A stretch of DNA of 18,383 nucleotides from an uncultured Bdellovibrio sp. (GCA_946482355.1 CAMLRE010000003.1:1-18383); one strand, 5' to 3'. Positions 7,717 to 15,230 are shown, counted from the stretch's first letter. The notes: generated by a model from the sequence alone, not told the origin. Numbers and translations are program-made.

Positions 7717-8010
7717 CTATCTGATTTGCTGCTGCTGTTGAAAAGTGAACTCCGTAAATTCACCCGGCCGCTGAAGAGCTACTTTAACGACCAGTCTCAA
7801 TGACCCATCTAGCATATCTTCAGCCGTCATCGTCGAGCCTAAACCAATTTCAACACTGAATGCATCTGAAGAAGTTTTGCCGATAATGGATCCTTGTTTC
7901 CATAAAGTGTTTAAGTACTCACTCACTTCACTTTTAACGATATTCCAAGTGGCTGCATCATTAGCTTTGGACTGGTGGGTACTTAAAATACTTTGAATGT
8001 GTTTTAACAT
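7717..8010 (-). CDS. Stand-alone tail-sheath C-terminal-domain-like protein
   Basis: This 97-aa protein resembles only the last domain of contractile-tail sheath proteins. Residues about 16-34 (KANDAATWNIVKSEVSEYL) match the sheath pattern 'EPN..LW..v...v..FL'. Next comes LWKQGSIIGKTSSDAFSVEI, which corresponds to 'L...GAL.G.t..eAF.V.c'. TMTAEDMLDGSLRLVVKVAL corresponds to 't..di..G.l...v..AP', and QRPGEFTEFTF to 'RPAEFv...'. A full sheath protein is several hundred residues and its N-terminal part is absent. No signal peptide is present. GAGG lies 8 nt before the ATG. It is the last gene of the envelope operon, 29 nt after the Ig-domain protein. It ends in five Gln codons. It could be a domesticated phage or injection-system module; function is unknown. 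Confidence 0.7.
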   Translation of the reverse strand: MLKHIQSILSTHQSKANDAATWNIVKSEVSEYLNTLWKQGSIIGKTSSDAFSVEIGLGSTMTAEDMLDGSLRLVVKVALQRPGEFTEFTFQQQQQIR

Positions 8011-8039
8011 ATCGCTATCCTCGACAGAAGAAATCAGAC

Positions 8040-8852
8040 TTACGGAAATAACACTGTCGACTGTAATGTCTGAACACCTGTCATGGCCGAATTACTCACA
8101 TACGCTACACGCACGCTTGCACATGTTCCACTTGAAAGCACAACTTCAACAGCCCCATTACCTGAAGTACCTGTGCCAGTTCCAATCAATAATGTTGTTG
8201 TTTGAAATACTCCAGGCTGCCCGGCTAAAGCATTTAGCGTGATATTTTCTGTATCATTTCCTGAACTTACTTTTACTCTGACGCTTGTGGCTTTTGATTG
8301 ATACGGATCAGTCACAGTAATTGTGAAAGGTTCGGTGATCGGTGTAGAAATAAAACTTAAACTGCTACAGCTTGTGCTTGTCGAAGCTTTTAATGTCGCT
8401 GGTAAATTTACTGGCGTTAATGGATTAGAACCTGAAATACCAGTCATCTTCCAACCATTTGTATTTTTATGCATAAGAAAGCTACTTTGCCCAGTTTCTA
8501 AAACTGGTTTTAAACCTGGTACTTGTAAACAGCGTTTTTCCCAAGAACTTTGAATCACTGCTAAGTCAGGTCCGACCTGAGTTTTTGTGTTTAAAAGATT
8601 AAGGCGCATTTGTTTGCAGTTATTGGCTTCTAAGCTGATACCATCAAGTAATTTTTGATAGCCGATCATGCTTGAATCAAGATGCGTTTTTAACTTTGCT
8701 GTATCACCAGCCTCATAAGCTCTTAACATTTCATTTAAAGCTTGGTTAGCCGCACGTCCACCTTCGGCATCACCTACTTTGGCCGCCGAAGTTTTATCTT
8801 TGGCATTAGCTGTATTTACAATAAATAAACAAATCAATAGTACGAATTTCAT
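8040..8852 (-). CDS. Exported protein: NTF2-like-fold domain plus C-terminal Ig-like beta domain
   Basis: Two ATGs lie 6 nt apart. The second (8850-8852) has AAAGG at 6-nt spacing, whereas the first abuts the AAAGG directly, so I choose the second (270 aa). A Sec signal peptide ends at NTANA. Residues about 35-145 are paralogous to the next upstream gene: shared landmarks are MIG..., QSSWEKR..L.VPG, GQSSFLMHK and GWKMTGISGSNPL. The strand and helix pattern suggests an NTF2-like fold (inference). Residues about 160-260 add a beta-rich region (ITVTDPYQSKATSVRVKVSS, ITLNALAGQPGVFQTT, a Gly/Thr-rich turn) resembling Ig-like surface domains with the 'E.vtL.e....GvF' pattern. Two Cys occur in each half. 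Probably periplasmic or cell-surface. No function assigned. Confidence 0.8.
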   Translation of the reverse strand: MKFVLLICLFIVNTANAKDKTSAAKVGDAEGGRAANQALNEMLRAYEAGDTAKLKTHLDSSMIGYQKLLDGISLEANNCKQMRLNLLNTKTQVGPDLAVIQSSWEKRCLQVPGLKPVLETGQSSFLMHKNTNGWKMTGISGSNPLTPVNLPATLKASTSTSCSSLSFISTPITEPFTITVTDPYQSKATSVRVKVSSGNDTENITLNALAGQPGVFQTTTLLIGTGTGTSGNGAVEVVLSSGTCASVRVAYVSNSAMTGVQTLQSTVLFP

Positions 8853-8861
8853 TTTCATCCT

Positions 8862-9281
8862 TTATGGCGCAAATAAGTTATCACCGCTTTGGCCAACTAA
8901 TTTCCAATTCTTTTTAATTTTTTGCATGAAAAACAAAGATTGTCCTTTTTGTTCAACAGCCGTCATCGCGGGCACTGATAAAGAGCGCTTTTCCCAAGAT
9001 GTTTTGATGACGACAACTTCTTTTCCGACATTGTTCGTTGTTGTGTCACTAAATGAAATGCGAATTTGCTTTTGCTTCGCTAACGAAGAATTCATAGCTT
9101 CAACTATTTCTTGTCTTCCGATCATCGCGATATCAATTACTTTTTCAGCGTCTGAAACTTTGCCGTTTGAAAAATCGGCCGTCATTTTCTGTAAAGCCTG
9201 AAAAGCATCAGAATCTTTAGCAAAAGCTGGTAAAGCCAGCATTAACGAAAGTAATAAAATAATGTGTTTTAAATATTTCAT
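8862..9281 (-). CDS. Small exported protein, paralogue of the following gene's N-terminal domain
   Basis: The 139-aa protein has a clear Sec signal peptide (hydrophobic core LLLSLMLAL, cleavage after PAFA). The mature part, about 118 residues, aligns by eye with the first domain of the next gene: IAMIGRQEIVEAM with SSMIGYQKLLDGI, IKTSWEKRSLSVPAM with IQSSWEKRCLQVPGL, GQSLFFMQK with GQSSFLMHK, and NWKLVGQSGDN with GWKMTGISGSN. The C-terminal Ig-like extension and the Cys residues of its paralogue are missing. The start follows the upstream stop by 3 nt without an SD, so translation likely depends on the preceding gene. An NTF2-like fold is my guess. It is part of the six-gene envelope operon. 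Confidence 0.8.
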   Translation of the reverse strand: MKYLKHIILLLSLMLALPAFAKDSDAFQALQKMTADFSNGKVSDAEKVIDIAMIGRQEIVEAMNSSLAKQKQIRISFSDTTTNNVGKEVVVIKTSWEKRSLSVPAMTAVEQKGQSLFFMQKIKKNWKLVGQSGDNLFAP

Positions 9282-9284
9282 ATA

Positions 9285-10970
9285 TTAAAAATTATAATTG
9301 TATTGTGCGCCCAAAACTTGCTCTGTCGATTCAAGTAGGGCGTTATTTATATTTCTTCTCGTGTTTTGCAAATAAACTTTCGCCGTACTTGTATTAGCAA
9401 AATCATGCGAAGCTTCAAACTGTAAACCGTTGGTTTTTAAGTCTTCTCCCGCTGGCTGCTTCAATACTCCAGAGGTTAAAGTCACATTCAGTTTTCCCCA
9501 CTGTGATCGTTGACCAGATAATGTAAGACTATACATTTCATTTTTAAGATCTCCGCCAGTCACTAACGATTGGTTTTGTAAAGTTACACCTAACATCGTA
9601 TCAATTGACCAAACCAGCGGAAGACTGGCATCAGCACCGTTACTGCTGATATTGTTACCAAGATTTATCTGCCAGTTTTTAGTATCTGAATCAGCTGCGG
9701 CGTTATCACTATTGCGATATTCGCCCAGACTATAACCTAAACCTGCGCTCCATTTTTGAGATGTATAGTTTAAGGTAGCTGATGATTCATCAACACGATT
9801 TCTGTTCGTTAACACCCTTGTCACCGATTCAGAATTTTGCAAAGACAGATTCCATTCTGTTGAATCTAAATTTGATACTGCTCTAAGTGTTGTTGAATCA
9901 TTTTTTGTTTCTGGCTGAACAGACTGAAGCGTCTTTGATTTTGTTGTACGAAAATCAGCTCCCAGAGTAAGCCAAGGTTTTACTACGTAATCACCACCTA
10001 CATAGTTTTCTGTAATACCAGGCACGGCCATTCCAGATAACGTAGCAAAATCAGCTTCAAGCATGTGATAACCAGCATGCGCACTTAGTTTTTCATCAGC
10101 CCAATTAAGATCAAAGATATAAGCATGACCTGCGTTTTCTTCTTGAGTGTCTATTTCACTTTGGCCCGCAGCAACTTCAGTATTAATTTGCATCTGTTCT
10201 TTTTGATATTGTAATCCACCGGTTATAGAACTTAACTGCGTGGCTAAGGCGTAGGTTGAAACTGAAGAATTAGTCACAGACCCTTTACGATCTTGGCCTT
10301 TTTGGCCAGTGCCGTAAATTTTCATTTGCTCAGAAATATCTTTTTCAATTTTAAGACCGTAAGTATCACGCAAAAATTGATTGCGTGGCACTGATCCCGT
10401 TAAAGATTCCCAGCTTTCACTGACTGTTCCGACATACCCTGTAATATTCGATGTTTGACTGATTTTTCGCTGGCCCATGATTCCACGGGCTCCTAATGAA
10501 GAACTTAAGCTTGAAAAATTAGGTGTAATGTCGCCAGCAGCTACAGAATATAAATCTTCGCTATGGCCAAGCTGCAATGTATTTATCTGATAAGATTTTT
10601 GCGAAAGAACAGCTTTATCATCAGTTTCAGTTAAACCAATTTGAAAATAATCAACGCTGCCATCTTCACGTGTGCGGCGAACATCACTGGTTACAACAAC
10701 TTTATGAAAGGTTCCATCACGTAAGCTTGTATTCGTTGAACCATTAGCACTTGTTACAGAATTAGTGTACACATCACCAACAACGCTTCCTGTCCATTGA
10801 ACTTTTGTTGTGCCATCTTCACTTGCCACAACTCGTGGAACAGGGGCATTGGGATTATCTTTATGCCATGACTGCGAAACTTGATCATTGGTCATAATTT
10901 CGGTTGAGGTTTCAGCATAAACTTTCTGAAACCCCATCAATAAAAATAAAGTAACAAGTCTTTTCATCAT
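9285..10970 (-). CDS. Probable outer-membrane beta-barrel protein
   Basis: The 561-aa protein has a short signal peptide ending at VYA. A soluble N-terminal stretch (about residues 20-75) leads into a long series of alternating polar and hydrophobic strands separated by Gly/Asn/Ser/Thr turns, such as SWESLTGSVPRNQF and WSAGLGYSLGEYR. It ends in QYNYNF with the C-terminal Phe recognised by BAM. There are almost no Cys. A pattern of strands running to the C-terminus suggests a barrel of many strands, but I cannot count them reliably. No TonB box or plug signature is visible. Its ATG overlaps the stop of the 915-aa gene by 4 nt (ATGA), so translation is coupled. It is plausibly the outer-membrane conduit or anchor for the other exported products of this operon (inference). 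Confidence 0.78.
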   Translation of the reverse strand: MMKRLVTLFLLMGFQKVYAETSTEIMTNDQVSQSWHKDNPNAPVPRVVASEDGTTKVQWTGSVVGDVYTNSVTSANGSTNTSLRDGTFHKVVVTSDVRRTREDGSVDYFQIGLTETDDKAVLSQKSYQINTLQLGHSEDLYSVAAGDITPNFSSLSSSLGARGIMGQRKISQTSNITGYVGTVSESWESLTGSVPRNQFLRDTYGLKIEKDISEQMKIYGTGQKGQDRKGSVTNSSVSTYALATQLSSITGGLQYQKEQMQINTEVAAGQSEIDTQEENAGHAYIFDLNWADEKLSAHAGYHMLEADFATLSGMAVPGITENYVGGDYVVKPWLTLGADFRTTKSKTLQSVQPETKNDSTTLRAVSNLDSTEWNLSLQNSESVTRVLTNRNRVDESSATLNYTSQKWSAGLGYSLGEYRNSDNAAADSDTKNWQINLGNNISSNGADASLPLVWSIDTMLGVTLQNQSLVTGGDLKNEMYSLTLSGQRSQWGKLNVTLTSGVLKQPAGEDLKTNGLQFEASHDFANTSTAKVYLQNTRRNINNALLESTEQVLGAQYNYNF

Positions 10971-13714
10971 TTACGTTTTTTAATTAATCCTGGTTGTACC
11001 GGCATCATGCGAACCGGTGAACTTGCCGGTGGTGTCGTCGTGTGCGGAGTAATAGCCCCTGGTGCAATACCGCCAGACGGAACTGTTGGCACCGTATTCA
11101 TCATCGGACGACCTTGAATAGCTAAAGTTTTTTCAAAAGCTACAGCTAAACTGCAATCAGCCGTGATCGCTTCGGTTTCGTATAAATTGCCCATTTTCAT
11201 TTTAGCACCACAACCAGTGACTGATTTGATTTTAAAACCAGAGTTAGCTGTAATTGTAAAGGTCATTGTTTTACCGCTATTCACAGTTTGCACACCCATT
11301 GGAGTAATACTTCCACCCATTCCAGCTGTTGCTGTCACTTTAAATGTTTGGTTATTGGCTGCAGCTTGAGCTGCTGCTGTTGCAGCGGCTGTCATTGCTC
11401 CTTTTGCACCGCTCATTAATTCTTTCACATCGGTATTGTAATCCTTTTTAACTTCTGGAGCCGCAGCACTTTGATAAGTCGCCTCACAGCACGGGCTAAG
11501 CACTAAGCTTGCGTTATCTGGATCAGAAACGCATTTAACTTTTGATGGTCTGATGTCGCCACCTAAAGCTTTTACGCACTTGTCGTACTTCTCTTTGCTA
11601 TCGCAAAGTAAATGAAATTCATCGTTCTGAATTGAGCAATTTGAAGCGCTAAGTGCTTTTTTTGCTTCTTCTTTCATACCAAGATCACGCCCATCAGTAT
11701 CGTAATTATTTTTTACGCTGTAATCATGAGTTACAACAGCAAGGCCTTTATCTTTACAAAAGCCTTCGGCAATCGTTGGCGGTTGTGACTCTGCCATTCC
11801 AGCCCATTTTTTAAAGCTATTTTTTGCTCCGGTTCTTGCGACAGCTTTTGCAGTTTCTTTAGCAAGATTACCAATTGGTTTACCAACAAAGACCGCAATT
11901 TTTCCGTTTGATCCATCGATGGCTTTTTGGATGACGTCTTCCATATGGAAAGCTGCGCAGTTTGTGTATTCAATCTCTAATGAATCAGCCATTTTTTCTT
12001 TTGGAATAGAGCCGACTTTTTCGCCCTTATTTTTGTTTTTGTAGTTTCCTTTAAAGTTATCTTGATAGTACTGATACCAACCATCAATAAATGGATAATA
12101 CAGGTTGTCCATACGTTGCCATTCTTTGGTCACCGTTTCAGAAGCTTTTAGACAAGCATCAATGGCTGGCTTATTTGATTCAATAAAATCATTCGTAGCT
12201 TTTGTATCGCCAGTTGCAACCTGCTGATTAGAAATGCTATCGATTTTACTTGAACAGCTTTCAAGTGGTTCAGAGTTGTAACACGCATTTAAAAATTTCA
12301 TGTTTTTAGCATGATCTTTATAGTTAGTTAAAGATTTACAAATGGCTTTCAGCGCATAAAGTTTATTTTTGGCTTCAATAACGAAGTTTTGTTTTTTCCA
12401 TGAATTTTCTGATTCACGTTTCATTTGCCAAAAATGTTCGATATCTGTTTTTAACCATTTGAAGTAATTTTGTAATACCTCTTGGGCATCGCCCACAGCT
12501 TGGTTAGCCGCATCGAGCGGGCTTTTTTTAAAGTTACTGTCATAAAGGTTTGCATATGTTTTGGCAGCGATTGTGCCACAGCATGTACCGTCACCTTTTT
12601 CGATATCGATACATTCATAACTACCTGTTTTTTGGTCAGCACAGTAAGTTCCTGCTGTGATTTTTCCGACTTTCTTTTCTACGCTTTTTGTAAAGTTCGC
12701 GTATTTATCCCAGTAATACTTATCGTATTTTGATTGATCTAAAACATCGTTTTTATATTCAGGAAATGTTGTTTTAAGACTTTCTTTAAATTCAGTTAAT
12801 TTATCATTCCAGATTTTTGTTTGCCCGTCTAAAATACCTTGTAAAACAGGAGCTACTTGCATAGTTAGATTTGCAGCCTGAACTAAAGCGTTAGCTTGGT
12901 TAATGAACGTAGCTTTATTGTTTGCACAAATACTACCGCCATTACCATCATTAAAACCTTCGTAATAACTTTTGCAATCTTCTTGAATTTTACTAAGGCT
13001 TCTATTTTCTAATCCGCAAGATAAATAGCTTCCGCAGTTGTAGTAAGCATATGGCGAAAGATAAGGTTGAAGACCTGTTGATTCGGCGACAGGTCCTTTA
13101 TATAAAAGAGCTGCATAACTGCGGATGTATGGCTTCCATCTCTGATCAAAATATTGTTCTTGATTCATGTGTGGTAGTTGACCGAATAAAAACGTATCGA
13201 CGTCATCTAACCAACTAAAAGCATATTCGGCAGCATCGCCAACCGCTTCAGCTATAGCTAATAATTCTTTTAAAGCTCCACAAACATCAAATCCTGTAAA
13301 GATCGCAGCAGCGGCACAACCGATCGGTTCTCCGCCGTCTATAATAAGTTTAACGTAATCGCTGTTTTTAATATCAAGATATATCGCTAAGCCTAATTTA
13401 ATGTTGTCTATTCCGGCACTGGTTTCAAGCATTGGTCCAATGATTGGGTCAGCCGTCGCGCCATTTACACATTCCATTAAAGCATCATCGTTTCCGGGAT
13501 TTTTACAGGTTCCAATAATTTTGATTAATGCATAAATCTCTGTTGGTTTTAAATCCAATGGCCAATTCGGCACGGCTACTTCAATCATACCTAAGACACT
13601 GATAACAGTATCCATACTGCTGGCTTGCGCTCTTTGCGGAGCCATAAAAGAAAACTGAACAAAAACTACGAGCGCTATGCCGTATGAAATAATTTTTTTA
13701 AATAAGTTTTTCAT
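10967..13714 (-). CDS. Large exported Cys-containing protein with C-terminal InlB/Flg_new_2-like repeat
   Basis: The 915-aa protein has a signal peptide (basic MKNLFKK, then a hydrophobic core, cleavage near AQA). The long central part (about 35-770) is unrecognised. It contains many Cys, often in pairs, as in DKTGSYECI-like and GTCCG contexts, pointing to periplasmic or surface disulfides, and Lys/Asn-rich helical stretches. An Ala-rich linker follows. Residues 791-863 then form a beta repeat (FKVTATAGMGGSITPMG, VNSGKTMTFTITANSGFKIKSV, GCG, ITADCSLAVAFE) typical of divergent InlB B-repeat/Flg_new_2 domains in surface proteins. A Pro/Thr-rich tail ends in KKRK. GGAG lies 7 nt before the ATG, which overlaps the preceding stop by 1 nt (TAATG). 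No function recognised; a surface or predation/adhesion role would be speculation. Confidence 0.85.
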   Translation of the reverse strand: MKNLFKKIISYGIALVVFVQFSFMAPQRAQASSMDTVISVLGMIEVAVPNWPLDLKPTEIYALIKIIGTCKNPGNDDALMECVNGATADPIIGPMLETSAGIDNIKLGLAIYLDIKNSDYVKLIIDGGEPIGCAAAAIFTGFDVCGALKELLAIAEAVGDAAEYAFSWLDDVDTFLFGQLPHMNQEQYFDQRWKPYIRSYAALLYKGPVAESTGLQPYLSPYAYYNCGSYLSCGLENRSLSKIQEDCKSYYEGFNDGNGGSICANNKATFINQANALVQAANLTMQVAPVLQGILDGQTKIWNDKLTEFKESLKTTFPEYKNDVLDQSKYDKYYWDKYANFTKSVEKKVGKITAGTYCADQKTGSYECIDIEKGDGTCCGTIAAKTYANLYDSNFKKSPLDAANQAVGDAQEVLQNYFKWLKTDIEHFWQMKRESENSWKKQNFVIEAKNKLYALKAICKSLTNYKDHAKNMKFLNACYNSEPLESCSSKIDSISNQQVATGDTKATNDFIESNKPAIDACLKASETVTKEWQRMDNLYYPFIDGWYQYYQDNFKGNYKNKNKGEKVGSIPKEKMADSLEIEYTNCAAFHMEDVIQKAIDGSNGKIAVFVGKPIGNLAKETAKAVARTGAKNSFKKWAGMAESQPPTIAEGFCKDKGLAVVTHDYSVKNNYDTDGRDLGMKEEAKKALSASNCSIQNDEFHLLCDSKEKYDKCVKALGGDIRPSKVKCVSDPDNASLVLSPCCEATYQSAAAPEVKKDYNTDVKELMSGAKGAMTAAATAAAQAAANNQTFKVTATAGMGGSITPMGVQTVNSGKTMTFTITANSGFKIKSVTGCGAKMKMGNLYETEAITADCSLAVAFEKTLAIQGRPMMNTVPTVPSGGIAPGAITPHTTTPPASSPVRMMPVQPGLIKKRK

Positions 13715-14352
13715 TAGCGAACTCCCAGTGGTTTATTATTTTTCTTTGCGTAAGCGCGTAGTTCACCTAATGTAATTTTTTTGCCAGACGGGCTTTCTAA
13801 TATTGTCGAATCAGGCTTATCAGCAAAAGTTTCAAAATCTTTTTTAGATTTAATTTTTATTGGAGTTCCAGAACCTTTCGGTAAAGCGGCTTGGCGAGAC
13901 GTAATGCTTTTTCCGGTCATGGCTACAGCTACCTGATCCAACTTTTTAAAATCACCGACTGTTAATTTTCGGCCACTTGGAAGTTGAATAACTTCAGAGT
14001 TATTTCTGCCTTGTAAAAGGTGTAGATTACTTCCTTTTGTAAGCTGAATTTGAGCGGCCCCCTGCGCAGTAGAAAATTTTTCACTTGCACGAACCGGCGC
14101 ACTTTTTGTGTTTAAATTTTTAAGCATGTCTGCAAAAGCTTTTAAATTTTTTGCAGGAATAACTCGGCCATTTTTCATTCGCACAAGTTTGTTATCAGGT
14201 AGCGCACGAATCTGTGACATTTTTGTAGTCTTTGTAACTTCAAACTGTTCGTTCGCAAGTGCGGGAGCTTCTACTTTATCTACAGCAAAAGCCATAGATG
14301 AAAAAAGCAGAGTGAAAACACTGACTATCTTTATAAATTTGTTTTGAAACAT
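13714..14352 (-). CDS. Exported protein with three internal repeats, first gene of the envelope operon
   Basis: The 212-aa protein has a signal peptide (cleavage after MAFA). Three related segments are visible: residues about 51-76 (LPDNKLVRMKNGRVIPAKNL), about 116-140 (RNNSEVIQLPSGRKLTVGDF) and about 179-204 (KPDSTILESPSGKKITLGEL). Each has a Asp/Asn-rich start, a strand, a (S/N)G(R/K)(K/V)(I/L) turn and an amphipathic helix. The protein is strongly basic and has no Cys. It is not a family I recognise. A GAGG lies about 9 nt upstream of the ATG and is partly inside the base of a 20-bp inverted repeat. It heads the six-gene minus-strand operon and overlaps the 915-aa gene by one base. Confidence 0.82.
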   Translation of the reverse strand: MFQNKFIKIVSVFTLLFSSMAFAVDKVEAPALANEQFEVTKTTKMSQIRALPDNKLVRMKNGRVIPAKNLKAFADMLKNLNTKSAPVRASEKFSTAQGAAQIQLTKGSNLHLLQGRNNSEVIQLPSGRKLTVGDFKKLDQVAVAMTGKSITSRQAALPKGSGTPIKIKSKKDFETFADKPDSTILESPSGKKITLGELRAYAKKNNKPLGVR

Positions 14353-14362
14353 TTGGCGCGGC

Positions 14363-14413
14363 CTCTCTGAAGGAAAATGAGTATTTGTTTAAAACTCATT
14401 TTCTTTCAGAGAG
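14363..14413 (-). promoter_or_regulatory. 20-bp dyad at the head of the envelope operon, overlapping its RBS
   Basis: The arms 14363-14382 and 14394-14413 are complementary at 19 of 20 positions, with an 11-nt loop. The only mismatch involves position 14372 or 14373. The base of the proximal arm includes three of the four bases of the GAGG ribosome binding site (14362-14365) of the 212-aa gene. No U-tract follows in either direction, so it is not a standard terminator. It is either an RNA hairpin that hides the RBS or a DNA operator. Confidence 0.75.
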
Positions 14414-14427
14414 AGAAAAGCCGTCAA
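14398..14427 (-). promoter_or_regulatory. Possible sigma70-type promoter for the envelope operon
   Basis: On the minus strand TTGACG (14422-14427) is followed after 18 nt by GAAAAT (14398-14403), four of six matches to the -10 consensus. The -10 would lie in the distal arm of the dyad and transcription would begin near its loop. In that case the dyad acts as DNA rather than as a full hairpin in RNA. The -10 is weak. Confidence 0.35.
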
Positions 14428-14482
14428 CACTCGCTTCCGCCTAGACCAGACGAAAGGAGGGGAAATGATGTTCGACTATGAA

Positions 14483-15058
14483 CTAATCGTGCAAACCTTT
14501 GCCTTGTAAAATCTTTGGAGCGCATTTTTCAATGCGGCTAATGCGGGTTGCTGATTGTTTTGCACCCGTAATGAAAAACAAATACGCGCGCTGACGACCG
14601 GGCGTTAAAGAACTAAAAGCCTTTTTTAATTTTGGATTTGCCGCGAATATTTTTTTAAGTTCTGCAGGAACTGCAATCTCTTTCTTTTTAACTTCAATTT
14701 TTTGACCTGAGTCTTCAACCGCTACTGCTTCTTTAACGTAAGCTTTAATTGTTGAAGCCAGCTTTTTAATTTCAGCCACTGAATTAAATTCGATTCTTTT
14801 TGTGTACTGAGAATTAGGACCATTACTCACTAAAACTTTTTTTGGATCTTTAAGTAACGTGCCTTTAAAAAACATTAACCCAAGATAAGCTTTAAACGGC
14901 TGAATAATCACAATGTTACTTTCATTATGCGTGTAGCATGGGTAACCCCACTTCATGTCTTCTTCGAGTTTAGTCGTAAGTAAGATTTTACGAAGTTCAG
15001 AAACTTCATCGGGCCAGTTTTTTAATTTTTTAATAAATTGAGTTACCGCTGTATTCAT
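14483..15058 (-). CDS. YdeI/OmdA family protein with DUF1801-like N-terminal domain
   Basis: I choose the ATG at 15056-15058 (191 aa). The longer frame begins at a TTG (15092-15094) that is better explained as the -35 element of the promoter. The N-terminal half matches the DUF1801/YdhG fold (LRKILLTTKLEEDMKWGYPCYTH, VIIQPFKAYLGLMFFKGTLL). The C-terminal half is the OmdA/YdeI region: VPAELKKIFAANPKLKKAF, LTPGRQRAYLFFITGAKQSATRISRIEKC, then ILQGKG. This two-part arrangement is standard for the family. Roles proposed elsewhere involve antimicrobial-peptide or envelope stress, but the biochemistry is unknown. No SD precedes the ATG, in keeping with a leaderless mRNA. Confidence 0.85.
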   Translation of the reverse strand: MNTAVTQFIKKLKNWPDEVSELRKILLTTKLEEDMKWGYPCYTHNESNIVIIQPFKAYLGLMFFKGTLLKDPKKVLVSNGPNSQYTKRIEFNSVAEIKKLASTIKAYVKEAVAVEDSGQKIEVKKKEIAVPAELKKIFAANPKLKKAFSSLTPGRQRAYLFFITGAKQSATRISRIEKCAPKILQGKGLHD

Positions 15059-15065
15059 ACGAATC

Positions 15066-15094
15066 ATTATGCTGAAATTCGGGCAGTGTTTCAA
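15066..15094 (-). promoter_or_regulatory. Sigma70-type promoter giving a leaderless YdeI-family mRNA
   Basis: Minus strand TTGAAA (15089-15094), a spacer of exactly 17 nt, then CATAAT (15066-15071) match the consensus at five of six positions each. The expected transcription start lies at or within a few bases of the ATG at 15056-15058, which has no SD. Confidence 0.65.
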
Positions 15095-15174
15095 ATTAAT
15101 ACAACATTTACTGCTGGAAATTTAGCACAGCTTAAAAACCAGCAGCGATGATTTCTGCGATTTCAAATACTTAG

Positions 15175-15230
15175 CCTTGGCACCATGCCTGCAATACTAC
15201 TTCTCGTAACTCAAATTTACCGAGCCAAGG
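15175..15230 (+). promoter_or_regulatory. RBS-occluding inverted repeat before the 63-aa gene
   Basis: CCTTGGC at 15175-15181 is the exact complement of GCCAAGG at 15224-15230. The latter contains the first half of the AAGGAG ribosome binding site (15227-15232). A competing small hairpin GGCA/TGCC (15179-15182 with 15186-15189) shares the left arm. A switch-like leader is possible, but a 7-bp repeat can arise by chance. Confidence 0.35.

Noticed and set aside
7717..8010. Decayed prophage
   Set aside because: No other phage gene, integrase or attachment repeat is visible in the window, and the frame is intact with a good ribosome binding site and operon position.
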